Origin: an uncultured Saprospiraceae bacterium
GTDB taxonomy: Bacteria; Bacteroidota; Bacteroidia; Chitinophagales; Saprospiraceae
Reading direction: 5' to 3'
DNA length: 37,196 nucleotides
NCBI GenBank assembly: GCA_938041325.1
Contig: CALIAG010000062.1
Coordinates: 1 to 37,196 of the forward strand
In this document: positions 16,086 through 25,600 of the stretch, piece after piece
How positions within the stretch are numbered: the stretch's first letter is position 1
How the letters are laid out: each line of letters begins with the position of its first letter
The notes under the pieces: generated by a model
What the model was told of the DNA's origin: nothing
The model's database searches: none
The model's input: the letters and a program-made list of their open reading frames with translations, nothing else
Position numbers and translations under genes: made by a program

Positions 16086-17228
16086 ATGCAGGTATCTCAA
16101 CTTTTACATAGAGCATTAAACTTGGAATTTCTTTCTGCAGAAGAAGGAGTCTTTCTTTTTGAAAACGCTTCCACAGCGGAACTGATGCATGTTGGAAACA
16201 AATTGCGTCAGCACCATGTGCCTAGCAATATTGTCACCTGGATTATTGACCGAAATTCGAATACTACAAACGTCTGTATAGCCAATTGTAAGTTTTGTAA
16301 TTTTTACCGTCGTCCTGGACATGAAGAATCTTACATCACTACTATTGAAGAATATAAAAAGAAGATAGAAGAGACTTTTGAATTTGGTGGAGAACAATTG
16401 TTGCTTCAAGGAGGTCATCATCCAGATTTAGGACTTAAATATTATTGCGACCTTTTTAAAGAATTAAAATCGCTTTATCCTAATTTGAAATTGCATGCTC
16501 TGGGACCGCCAGAGATTGCACATATTGCAAAGCTTGAAAAAGCACCTCACATCGAAGTTCTCAGAGCGTTAAAAGAAGCGGGTCTAGATTCATTGCCAGG
16601 AGCAGGAGCAGAAATTCTGGATGACCGAGTGCGAAGATTGATTTCAAAAGGCAAATGTGGAGGCAAAGAATGGCTCGATGTAATGCGTGCTGCACATCAA
16701 CTTCATTTAACGACCTCTGCTACTATGATGTTTGGCCACATAGAAACGAACCTTGAAAGGATGGACCATCTGGTTGCAATCCGACAAGTTCAATCAGAAA
16801 AGCCAGCTGACGCAAATGGATTTTTGGCTTTTATTCCATGGCCATTTATGGATGAGGATACTATTTTGAAAAAAATAAAAAGAGCTAGGAATACTTGTAC
16901 TGGTGACGAATATATCCGCATGATTGCAATGAGTAGAATTATGCTGCCTAATGTAGTAAATATTCAAGCTTCTTGGTTGACTGTTGGTAAGCAAGTGGCG
17001 CAAGTTTGTTTACACGCGGGAGCAAATGATTTTGGATCCATAATGATAGAAGAGAATGTGGTCTCTGCTGCAGGCGCTGCTTTTCGGTTTACTGCTGATG
17101 GAATTCAAGAAGCGATCAAAGATGCTGGCTATGTTCCTCAGCTCCGAAATCAACAGTATGATTTCCGTGATCTACCTACCAATATCAAACAACAACAGTT
17201 AGATGGTAAAACAATGATTGTAGACTAA
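16086..17228 (+). CDS. mqnC: Cyclic dehypoxanthinyl futalosine synthase (MqnC-like radical SAM enzyme)
   Basis: 380 residues from ATG 16086; an in-frame TTG at 16059 would add nine residues without support. The radical SAM cluster motif CxxxCxxC is at C64, C68 and C71 (CIANCKFCNF). It is followed by GGEQLLLQGGHHPDL, LPGAGAEILDDRVR, SATMMFGHIET, FIPWPFMDEDT and MIEENVVSAAGA. This set matches MqnC better than MqnE or CofH. MqnC closes dehypoxanthine futalosine to its cyclic form in the futalosine route to menaquinone, using a 4Fe-4S cluster and S-adenosylmethionine. The rest of the pathway is not in the window. A nucleoside phosphorylase gene follows after 69 bases. The alternatives MqnE and CofH cannot be fully excluded by eye. 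Confidence 0.82.
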   Translation: MQVSQLLHRALNLEFLSAEEGVFLFENASTAELMHVGNKLRQHHVPSNIVTWIIDRNSNTTNVCIANCKFCNFYRRPGHEESYITTIEEYKKKIEETFEFGGEQLLLQGGHHPDLGLKYYCDLFKELKSLYPNLKLHALGPPEIAHIAKLEKAPHIEVLRALKEAGLDSLPGAGAEILDDRVRRLISKGKCGGKEWLDVMRAAHQLHLTTSATMMFGHIETNLERMDHLVAIRQVQSEKPADANGFLAFIPWPFMDEDTILKKIKRARNTCTGDEYIRMIAMSRIMLPNVVNIQASWLTVGKQVAQVCLHAGANDFGSIMIEENVVSAAGAAFRFTADGIQEAIKDAGYVPQLRNQQYDFRDLPTNIKQQQLDGKTMIVD

Positions 17229-17297
17229 AAATATTTTTTCGTTTAAAACAATCTTTCTAGCAGCACTTCATTTTCTTAACTTCGCTGATAAAAACTT

Positions 17298-18119
17298 ATG
17301 TCGCTATTTGATCAAATAGAGCAAGCTGTTTCATTTATTAAAAGTAAAACAGACTTCGAACCTCAATTTGGAATTGTATTGGGAACCGGTTTAGGAGGTT
17401 TGGCGGATGAAATTGATTCCGTTCTTGAATTGGATTATAAGGACATTCCAAACTTTCCAGAATCTACGGTTCAGAGTCATAAGGGCAAATTGATATTTGG
17501 AAAACTAGCAGGTATTTCTGTTGTTGCAATGGCGGGACGCTTTCATTATTATGAAGGCTATTCTATGAAGCAAGTTACTTTTCCAATTCGGGTTTTGAAA
17601 TTTTTAGGGATTGAAAGGATTGTCATTTCTAACGTGTCCGGAAGTACCAATGCAATGTATGAAGCAGGGGATATTGTTTTCGTACGTGATCACATAAACC
17701 TTCAACCAGAAAATCCATTGCGCGGTGTGAATGATGAGCGACTGGGCCCTCGTTTTCCAGATATGCTAAGTACCTATGATAGAAAGATAAATGCAATAGG
17801 ATTGTCCATTGCAAAGGCGCATGGCATTCGTGCACATGAAGGGGTTTACCTTGCTCTTCAAGGTCCCAATTTAGAAACACCTGCAGAGTATGGATTCATT
17901 AATAAAGTTGGTGCAGACTTGGTCGGAATGTCAACTGTACCGGAGGTGATCGTAGCACGTCACATGGGCTTGCCGGTGATTGTAATTTCTGTGGTTTCAA
18001 ACAAGTGTTTTCCAATTGAATCAATAACGGAAACAACTGTGGAAGAAGTAATCGCCATGGCACAGGAGGTTGAACCCAAAATGCGTTTGATCGTGAAAAA
18101 GTTACTCGCCAAATTATAG
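17298..18119 (+). CDS. Purine-nucleoside phosphorylase, trimeric class
   Basis: 273 residues of the low-molecular-weight trimeric PNP family (PNP/MTAP type). Visible sites are the phosphate loop GTGLGG (29-34), H83 in GRFHYYEGY, the base-binding glutamate E193 in QGPNLETPAEY, GADLVGMSTVPEVIVARH, and N235 in VVSNKC (equivalent to the Asn of human PNP). It cleaves purine nucleosides with phosphate to free base and ribose-1-phosphate. The short 69-base gap from the mqnC-like gene suggests co-transcription. Futalosine-pathway enzymes release hypoxanthine or adenine, so a purine-salvage role beside it is reasonable, but this is inference. It is not the nucleosidase family of MqnB. Confidence 0.92.
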   Translation: MSLFDQIEQAVSFIKSKTDFEPQFGIVLGTGLGGLADEIDSVLELDYKDIPNFPESTVQSHKGKLIFGKLAGISVVAMAGRFHYYEGYSMKQVTFPIRVLKFLGIERIVISNVSGSTNAMYEAGDIVFVRDHINLQPENPLRGVNDERLGPRFPDMLSTYDRKINAIGLSIAKAHGIRAHEGVYLALQGPNLETPAEYGFINKVGADLVGMSTVPEVIVARHMGLPVIVISVVSNKCFPIESITETTVEEVIAMAQEVEPKMRLIVKKLLAKL

Positions 18120-18162
18120 TTTAGAGACGAATAAAAAGGATAAATTTATTTTCTTCCAACGA

Positions 18163-19590
18163 CTAACCGCCAATCGATTTTATTTCAAGGATTAAGTTTT
18201 TAATTGTGGTTAAACTCGTCTGCTCATTCATGACTGTTAGCCTCAAATACCTTTCCTCATTAATCTCTGTGGTGGTAATATAAAAATTACCATTCTCAAC
18301 CAACTGACTTCTTATTTTTAACTGATCGATTTCTTTTCCTTTATATTGAAAGCATAAAATATTTGATTCCGGTTGACCGAAACATTCGAAGTCTTCTTCC
18401 TCTTGAAATAGATGGTAAAAATCCAGCGTATTTTTAAAAAGGGTGTCGATATAATTGCCCATGCCTTTCTCTCCCATCGCTGCTAATACCCAAAACAATT
18501 TCATGCCCAATCCTGACTTGGTGCATTCAACGGTAAAGTGAATGAAATCGATTCCTGGTTGTTTTTTATCATGAAAAATATAACTTCCTTTTTGCCGAAA
18601 AGCTGCAGCCATATGTTTCTGCTTCTTGAATAAAACCCCTGTTCCCAAAGCAGAAGTTTTCATCATTTTGTGTGCATCCCAAATCAATGAATCTGCGTAT
18701 TCAATTCCTTTCATCAGATGACGATGCTTTTCGGATACTAATGCTGTAGCGCCGTGCGGAGCGTCTACATGAAACCATATTTTTGCGTTTTGACAGATTT
18801 TACCGATTGACTCAATGTCATCGAAATAACCAGTAGAAGTCGCACATCCATTTGCCACCAAAGCCATAATTTGTTTCCCTTTACTTTGTTGCTGCGCAAT
18901 GATTTCTGGTATTTTGTCAAAGATGATTCTTTCTTGATGGTCAACTGGAATTTCTACAATTGCTTTTTTACCGAGTCCAATTATCGAGATGGCTCGTCCT
19001 ATAGAATAATGTGATGCGGAAGGAGCTAAAACAACGAGCTCTGATGGATTGCCATTTTCCCAAGCGTCAGGCGCTATATGTGCACGAGCGGCAAGCATGG
19101 CTGTGAGATTTGCTAGTGAACCACCATGAGTCATGACGCCTGCTGGTTTTTCAGGATCATCAAAAATCTGATCTAAAGCATTGCTTTTCGTCCACCCTAT
19201 TTTTTCAATCATCCAATTCAATACCACCAATTCCATAGATGCTCCGGCTGGGCCCATTTCATAAATAGCTACGGGATTATTACTAATCCCGTGTATGAAA
19301 TCTGCAAGGCCTCCTGCAATGTGGGGAACGGCTACTTGATGACCTATATAACCTGGGTGATGAAGATGTTGAGTGTTTTCGAAATAAGTATTCAAAAATT
19401 CATCTAGCATGGAATGATCCAATCCTCCGCTGCGAATCAAACCTTCGAGGTTTAATTCTTTTGCCAATTGTAGAATAGGTTTTAAAGTCAAAACTTTTCC
19501 CTTGCCCGCTCTACTAGATTTTATGTATTCAGTTAGTTTCTTTAAGACAAGTTGTCCGGACTCGTATAGATTTTCAGGAGTGTTATTCAT
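18163..19590 (-). CDS. Group II PLP-dependent decarboxylase, substrate unknown
   Basis: 475 residues of the aspartate aminotransferase fold, group II decarboxylase family. The PLP lysine is K308 in LIWDAHKMMKTS. D276 in FHVDAPHG contacts the pyridine nitrogen, H194 in SASHYS stacks on the ring, and THGGSLANLTAMLAARA binds the phosphate. The WDAHKMM form resembles diaminobutyrate-decarboxylase and siderophore-type relatives more than the DPHKW or DGHK forms of aromatic, glutamate and aspartate decarboxylases. The substrate cannot be assigned. It is monocistronic, divergent from uvrA and convergent with the nucleoside phosphorylase gene. No partner biosynthetic gene is nearby. Confidence 0.87.
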   Translation of the reverse strand: MNNTPENLYESGQLVLKKLTEYIKSSRAGKGKVLTLKPILQLAKELNLEGLIRSGGLDHSMLDEFLNTYFENTQHLHHPGYIGHQVAVPHIAGGLADFIHGISNNPVAIYEMGPAGASMELVVLNWMIEKIGWTKSNALDQIFDDPEKPAGVMTHGGSLANLTAMLAARAHIAPDAWENGNPSELVVLAPSASHYSIGRAISIIGLGKKAIVEIPVDHQERIIFDKIPEIIAQQQSKGKQIMALVANGCATSTGYFDDIESIGKICQNAKIWFHVDAPHGATALVSEKHRHLMKGIEYADSLIWDAHKMMKTSALGTGVLFKKQKHMAAAFRQKGSYIFHDKKQPGIDFIHFTVECTKSGLGMKLFWVLAAMGEKGMGNYIDTLFKNTLDFYHLFQEEEDFECFGQPESNILCFQYKGKEIDQLKIRSQLVENGNFYITTTEINEERYLRLTVMNEQTSLTTIKNLILEIKSIGG

Positions 19591-19791
19591 AATCGCTTTT
19601 CTGGTGTTTAGCTCACAATATCTATAACAGTTGGCTTAAACAATTCGTTTATGAAACTAAAATTAAAAAAAGGATAAGATTTTTTAGCTTCTATAAACAT
19701 CTGATAAAGTTTGCTGTTAATTTTCAATAGTAATTTAAACTATGTTGTTCGATTTCTAATTGCTAACTTTACTGCTTACTTTCTTTATACC

Positions 19792-22671
19792 ATGACGAAA
19801 ACTACATCAAAAAAATCCGTTTCCAAAAAGACCACAAACAAGTTTGTTCCTGAGAGCATAGATTTCCTAGAAGTTATTGGCGCAAGAGTTCATAACCTCA
19901 AGAATATCGATGTTAAAATTCCCAGAAATAAATTCGTAGTAATTACTGGAATTAGTGGAAGTGGAAAATCTTCCCTTGCATTTGATACCATCTATGCCGA
20001 AGGCCAGAGACGCTATATGGAAACGTTTAGCGCATATGCCAGACAATTTATGGGAGAAATGGAACGGCCGGATGTAGAAAAGATATCCGGATTGAGTCCA
20101 GTTATTTCAATAGAACAAAAGACAACGGGTAAAAACCCTAGATCAACAGTAGGAACGATAACTGAAATTTATGATTTCCTCCGCTTGCTCTATGCACGTG
20201 CTGGAGAAGCCTATAGTTATGAAACAGGCAAGAAAATGATCCGCTATAATGAGGATCAAATGATTGAGCATATTTATAATAATTTTAAGAATAAAAAAAT
20301 AATATTACTCTCTCCCTTGGTCCGTGCAAGAAAAGGACATTATAGAGAATTGTTTGATCAAATTCGAAAACAAGGGTATGCGAAAGTAAGAGTGGATGGT
20401 GAGATCATTGACCTTGTACCTGGTATGCAAATCGACCGATACAAGACACATGATATTGAAGCGGTTGTTGATCGTTTGAAAGTGGTAGAAGAACGCAGAG
20501 ATCGTTTGGCTCAATCGTTACGCACAGCATTGAAAATGGGCAATGATCTTGTGATGGTAATGCTCGCCGATACAGACAAAATATTTCCATATAGTAAACA
20601 TTTAATGGATCCGGAATCTGGGATTTCATACGAAGAACCTTCTCCGAATGCCTTTTCCTTTAACTCTCCATATGGAGCTTGTCAAACTTGCAAAGGTCTT
20701 GGTGAAATTCATAAAGTGGATATGGAAAAGGTGATACCGGATGATTCCAAAAGTATAAACGATGCGGGGATTGTTCCTTTCGGTGAGGTTAGAGAAAATA
20801 TGACATTCAAGCAATTGCGATCAATTGCTAAAAAGCATAAGTTCACCTTTTCAACTCCGATTAACAAAATCCCGAAGAAAGCCTTGGAAAGCATTTTGCA
20901 TGGAGGAGATGAGACTTTTGAAGTTGACTTGCGATACAGCAAGCATGACTTCACTTATAATCTCGCTTATGAAGGATTGGTGAAAATGCTCGAACGTTGG
21001 TATAAGGATTCCTCTTCAGATAAAATCCGCAGATGGTCAGAAGAGTTTATGACCATTGATACTTGCCCAACTTGTGATGGACAACGTTTGAGAAAAGAGT
21101 CTTTGTTTTTCAAAATTGGAGAAAAGAATATTTCGAACCTTGCCCAAATGGATATTGGTGAATTGTCGGTTTGGATGAATGGTTTGCATAAAAAAATGGG
21201 CAAACGCCAAGGCTTAATTGCAAAGGATATTTTGAAAGAAATTTGTTTGCGCTTAGGCTTTTTATTGCACGTTGGTTTGGATTATTTGAACCTAAATCGA
21301 CCGGCCAGAACTTTGTCAGGAGGAGAGTCCCAACGAATTCGTTTGGCGACACAAATTGGATCACAACTTACCGGAATTACTTATATTCTTGATGAGCCGA
21401 GTATTGGTTTGCATCAACGGGATAATCAAAAATTGATAGAAGCACTTCGTCAATTGACAGATATTGGTAACACTGTTTTGGTCGTTGAGCATGATAAGGA
21501 TATTATGTTGTCTGCTGATTATTTAATTGATTTGGGGCCAGGAGCAGGGAAGCATGGAGGAGAGTTGGTAGGACATGGTATTCCAAAAACTTTTCTAACA
21601 AAAACCACCCTTACTTCTGATTACCTTAGAAAAGATAAAGTTATTGCTGTTCCATCGAAAAGAAGAAAAGGCAATGGAAAGTTTATTGAATTAAAAGGAG
21701 CAAAAGGGAATAACTTAAAAAATGTAAACGTAAAAATTCCATTAGGAAACTTTATTTGCGTTACTGGAGTTTCTGGTTCTGGTAAATCTACTTTAATCAA
21801 TGAAACGCTTTACCCGATTTTGCGACAACATTTTTACAAAAGTAGAAAACGGCCATTGGAATACGCTTCTGTAAAAGGAATTGATAATGTTGATAAAGTA
21901 ATTGAAATTGATCAATCTCCAATCGGTAGAACTCCAAGATCTAATCCCGCTACTTATACTGGTGTCTTCACTGATATTCGTAAAATATTTTCTAGTCTGC
22001 CAGAGGCGAAAATTAGAGGGTATAAACCGGGGCGTTTTTCCTTTAATGTAAAAGGCGGTCGATGTGATGTTTGCGAAGGGGCTGGGAAGAGATTGATTGA
22101 AATGAATTTCCTGCCGGATGTTGCTGTGGATTGTGAACGTTGTTTGGGAAGAAGATATAATAGAGAAACTTTAGAAATACTTTTCAAAGGCAAATCAATT
22201 AGCGATGTATTGGATATGACGGTTGAAGAAGCCGTCGTGTTTTTTAAAGCCATTCCAAATATCTATAGAAGAATGAAAACGTTGCATGATGTTGGACTTG
22301 GATATATCACTTTGGGTCAACAGGCGACTACTTTGTCCGGAGGGGAAGCTCAACGAGTAAAACTTTCTGAAGAATTGTCAAAACGGGATACCGGTAACAC
22401 GATGTATATTCTGGACGAACCAACTACCGGTTTGCATTTTGAAGATATTCAGCATTTATTGTTGGTGCTAAATAAATTGGTGGATAAAGGAAATACAATT
22501 ATGGTTATAGAGCACAATCTCGACGTAGTGAAAGTTGCAGATCACATCATAGATATCGGATTGGAAGGAGGAGCACGTGGAGGGACCGTTATTTGTGCTG
22601 GACCACCTGAAAAAGTAGCCCAGCACAAAAAAAGTCATACTGCAAGATTTCTTAAAGAAGAATTAAAATGA
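19792..22671 (+). CDS. uvrA: Excinuclease ABC subunit A
   Basis: 959 residues from ATG 19792. An upstream in-frame TTG at 19711 would add a hydrophobic stretch not found in UvrA, so it is rejected. There are two ABC ATPase modules: Walker A GISGSGKSS near residue 53 and GVSGSGKST near 659. Signatures are LSGGESQRIRLA and LSGGEAQRVKLS, with Walker B ILDEPSIGLH and ILDEPTTGLH. Zinc cysteines are CQTC (about 297), CPTC (about 425), CDVC (about 758) and CERC (about 781). UvrA dimers find bulky DNA lesions and load UvrB for nucleotide excision repair. The N-terminus has a Lys/Thr-rich tail of about 20 residues. A partial promoter match TAACTTTA lies at 19764-19771. Its stop codon overlaps the end of the convergent phosphoesterase gene by 9 bases. 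Confidence 0.97.
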   Translation: MTKTTSKKSVSKKTTNKFVPESIDFLEVIGARVHNLKNIDVKIPRNKFVVITGISGSGKSSLAFDTIYAEGQRRYMETFSAYARQFMGEMERPDVEKISGLSPVISIEQKTTGKNPRSTVGTITEIYDFLRLLYARAGEAYSYETGKKMIRYNEDQMIEHIYNNFKNKKIILLSPLVRARKGHYRELFDQIRKQGYAKVRVDGEIIDLVPGMQIDRYKTHDIEAVVDRLKVVEERRDRLAQSLRTALKMGNDLVMVMLADTDKIFPYSKHLMDPESGISYEEPSPNAFSFNSPYGACQTCKGLGEIHKVDMEKVIPDDSKSINDAGIVPFGEVRENMTFKQLRSIAKKHKFTFSTPINKIPKKALESILHGGDETFEVDLRYSKHDFTYNLAYEGLVKMLERWYKDSSSDKIRRWSEEFMTIDTCPTCDGQRLRKESLFFKIGEKNISNLAQMDIGELSVWMNGLHKKMGKRQGLIAKDILKEICLRLGFLLHVGLDYLNLNRPARTLSGGESQRIRLATQIGSQLTGITYILDEPSIGLHQRDNQKLIEALRQLTDIGNTVLVVEHDKDIMLSADYLIDLGPGAGKHGGELVGHGIPKTFLTKTTLTSDYLRKDKVIAVPSKRRKGNGKFIELKGAKGNNLKNVNVKIPLGNFICVTGVSGSGKSTLINETLYPILRQHFYKSRKRPLEYASVKGIDNVDKVIEIDQSPIGRTPRSNPATYTGVFTDIRKIFSSLPEAKIRGYKPGRFSFNVKGGRCDVCEGAGKRLIEMNFLPDVAVDCERCLGRRYNRETLEILFKGKSISDVLDMTVEEAVVFFKAIPNIYRRMKTLHDVGLGYITLGQQATTLSGGEAQRVKLSEELSKRDTGNTMYILDEPTTGLHFEDIQHLLLVLNKLVDKGNTIMVIEHNLDVVKVADHIIDIGLEGGARGGTVICAGPPEKVAQHKKSHTARFLKEELK

Positions 22672-25600
22672 ATGGCCGATTTTGAAAACAAATCGATTCT
22701 GCTCATCGGAAATAAAGTATTCAAAGTTTAGAAGTAAAAAGTCTATTGGAGCAACCCAAAGTCCACCACCATAGGAAGTGTGCCAGGTGTCTGAATTTTC
22801 TCCTTCAAGCCATACTCTTCCATAATCAAAGCCACCAGTAATCCCGTAAGTTACTGGTGCTATCCCACCTTTGGTAGTAGCCAGCTTTATTCTTAAATCT
22901 GTATTATGAAAGTAAGTAGCGTTTCCTCTGAATCGGTCTTGTCTTACTCCCCTAAAATTAAAGTTGCCACCTAACACTGGAGCGTTATAAAACTCAAACT
23001 CGCCCCAAACCCTTTCCATTCCAATTCTGGTTGCAAGTACAATGCTTTTACTGCGGTTTAGTTGTTGATAAAACGCCAAGGAAGTTTTAAATTTCAAAAA
23101 GTCATCATCGGAAGATTCCATATTTCCAGTCCAGCGAAATCCTGTATTGAATCGGATTCCACGAGTAGGTCTACTGATGTTGTCTAGTCCTTCGTAGTTG
23201 AATTCGCCATTAAATCCACCATATACGATTCCTTTTAAATTATCAGAAACCAGATTTGATGCGGCATCTGTGACAAATCTATTTGGGGTTTCTTCAACTT
23301 CCACCCTTTCTACAAATGCACTAAGCGTAAATTTTCCATTGTTTTCACCAAACCTTTTTTGCAAGGTAGGCTCAAAACCCCAGTAGCTCTGTCGGACTCT
23401 ATTGAAGTCTAAATCATCTGTCCTTTTGACTAAGTCATTTTCAGTATCATTCCCTAAACCAAAGAAATTAATTGCATACAAACCACTTTTATAATTTCCG
23501 TTTAAAACAAAATCCCATTGACCCACCGCATGAATAAATTCGCCTTTATAATTCAATTCATATCCTTTTGTTGCAAAAGAGTATGCTCCAGAAAAAGCAT
23601 GCAAAGAACTGTATGGAGCCTTTTTGAATTTGTATCTATAAAACGTGGACGTTGCGCCAAGTAAGAATCCATTATCCTGATTGACACTGAATGCGGGAAA
23701 AAGCATTGAAAAGTTATGCTCGTAATGAAATTCTCGTCTGTTGTAAATGTTTAGATTTCTAATGTCAGAAGTACGATTTTCTCCTTCTTCACCAAATATA
23801 ATCTTGTTTCCTTTTAGACTGTCGTAAATTTTAGTCTTCTTGCTCCATCCAGAAACTTTTGACTCATCTACAATTTCATCCTCATCCAAGCCACCAATAA
23901 CTCTTATTATTGGACCCTTACCTACTTTACCGGTAAGGTGAAATTTGTCTTTCCCATTCAAGCCGTATAATTGAATCTCTTTAGTGTCTTTTGTTTTGAA
24001 AACGCGTTCGAAGATTTTAGTTTTCTTCTTTCCTTTTTTTGTGTATTCGAATACAGCGACATACGTTTCATCATTAGAACGTCTTTCTACTTGAAAGAAA
24101 TCTTTTTTATTCGTCCCTTTTACTTCAGACCATTTAGAAACACTTTTATAATGTTTTCTAGCAATGTTGACTAAGTCGTCTCTTCTGTATTTTATGACAC
24201 TTCCAATTTCTTCTGCGTCAATATCTACTGCTGCTTTTGGCCAGGCATTGAAAGCATTTTCGATAACTTCATCGGTAAGTTTTTTTTGCATATCCTTTGC
24301 AATCTCTTCATACATTTCCCAAGAGGCTTCGCTCAGAAAAGTCTTGTCGAAATGACGTCCATTATAACTGCTCCATTTTATATTACCGATATTGTTTGAA
24401 TAGATTTTTAGTTGTCTTGCAAAAGGCATTGTTAGTCTAGCAAAGGCAGAAACAAGACCATCGTATTTAGAAAAGGGTTGATCCCTATCTCTTGGTATGG
24501 GTTTGTAAATAGTAATGTCGTCTTCATTTTTCTCCGTCGACCATCTCCATTGATCATCATGGCGATCCCAATCTCCTATCAAAAGATCGAATAACCGTGA
24601 TCTGATGACTTGTCTTGTATCGACTATGTGCTTATGGTTTTTTTGTGTTTTTTCTAAAACATCAGGCGTGCTGACAAGCTTGTCGGAATTGCCAAAGCTC
24701 TCTAAGTTTTCCCAGTTTTTAGCAGCTCTTTCTTCTACCAAATAAACTTCATTTCCGAATTGGTCATTAAATATTCCTAATGCAGGTTGTTTGGGAATAA
24801 AATAGATTTTTGGATTAGCGTGGAATACACCTGCAGCACTCGCAAGAGGAGGTACCAAAGTTGCGGCCAATGGATGAGTGGATAAATAATAATCTTTTAC
24901 AACCTTTTGTGCTGCTACCACTTGATTAAAAGGATAAGGTATAAAGCGTTTGGCATCTTTGGTCAATGCACGCATTACATATTGATGACCATCTTCAGAT
25001 TCCAATCTGACTGAGTTTGTTTGGTAACCGCCCCCCCTTTTGATTCCTTTTACACCACCTTCAAACTTTGAAAGATCTAAAACGGGAACATCGTATTTTA
25101 GTTGATACATTTCCCGGTAATGTTTTCCCATGACGGTCTGATATAATCCGCCTCTTTTTTTCACAGGTTCATTCAATAAGTCAGTATTTACAACTTCGTC
25201 TTTCTTGTCATATTCAGGAAAAGTTTTAGGAATGTTTTCTTCAGAAATTTCAAATTTGTTTTTGATCTTTTTACGATAAACAACTTTTCCTTTTTCATTC
25301 TCTTCATCCCAAACCCAGAAATTGGTCCATGCGGATCCATCAGTGTAAAAATCAATAACTGAAAACCCTTGTTTGCCATAAGAGAATTCTGTTTTGTCCG
25401 TGAGGCTAGTTGCGCTTTGTTTTGATCCAGAACCACTGACTATGAAATGTTGATTATTTACTTTGTTATAACTGATACTATGTTCATGTCCTGAAACAAA
25501 AATATATTCTCCGTTTTTAACCACGTTGGCCATCATTTTGGAGCGCAATTTTTTATAAAGAGGATTGGCGATATCCTGTCTTGATCCCACTGTAGATCTT

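Noticed and set aside
19711-19791. TTG-initiated N-terminal extension of UvrA
   Set aside because: It adds a hydrophobic stretch unlike any UvrA; the ATG at 19792 starts a Lys/Thr-rich tail leading straight into the conserved fold.
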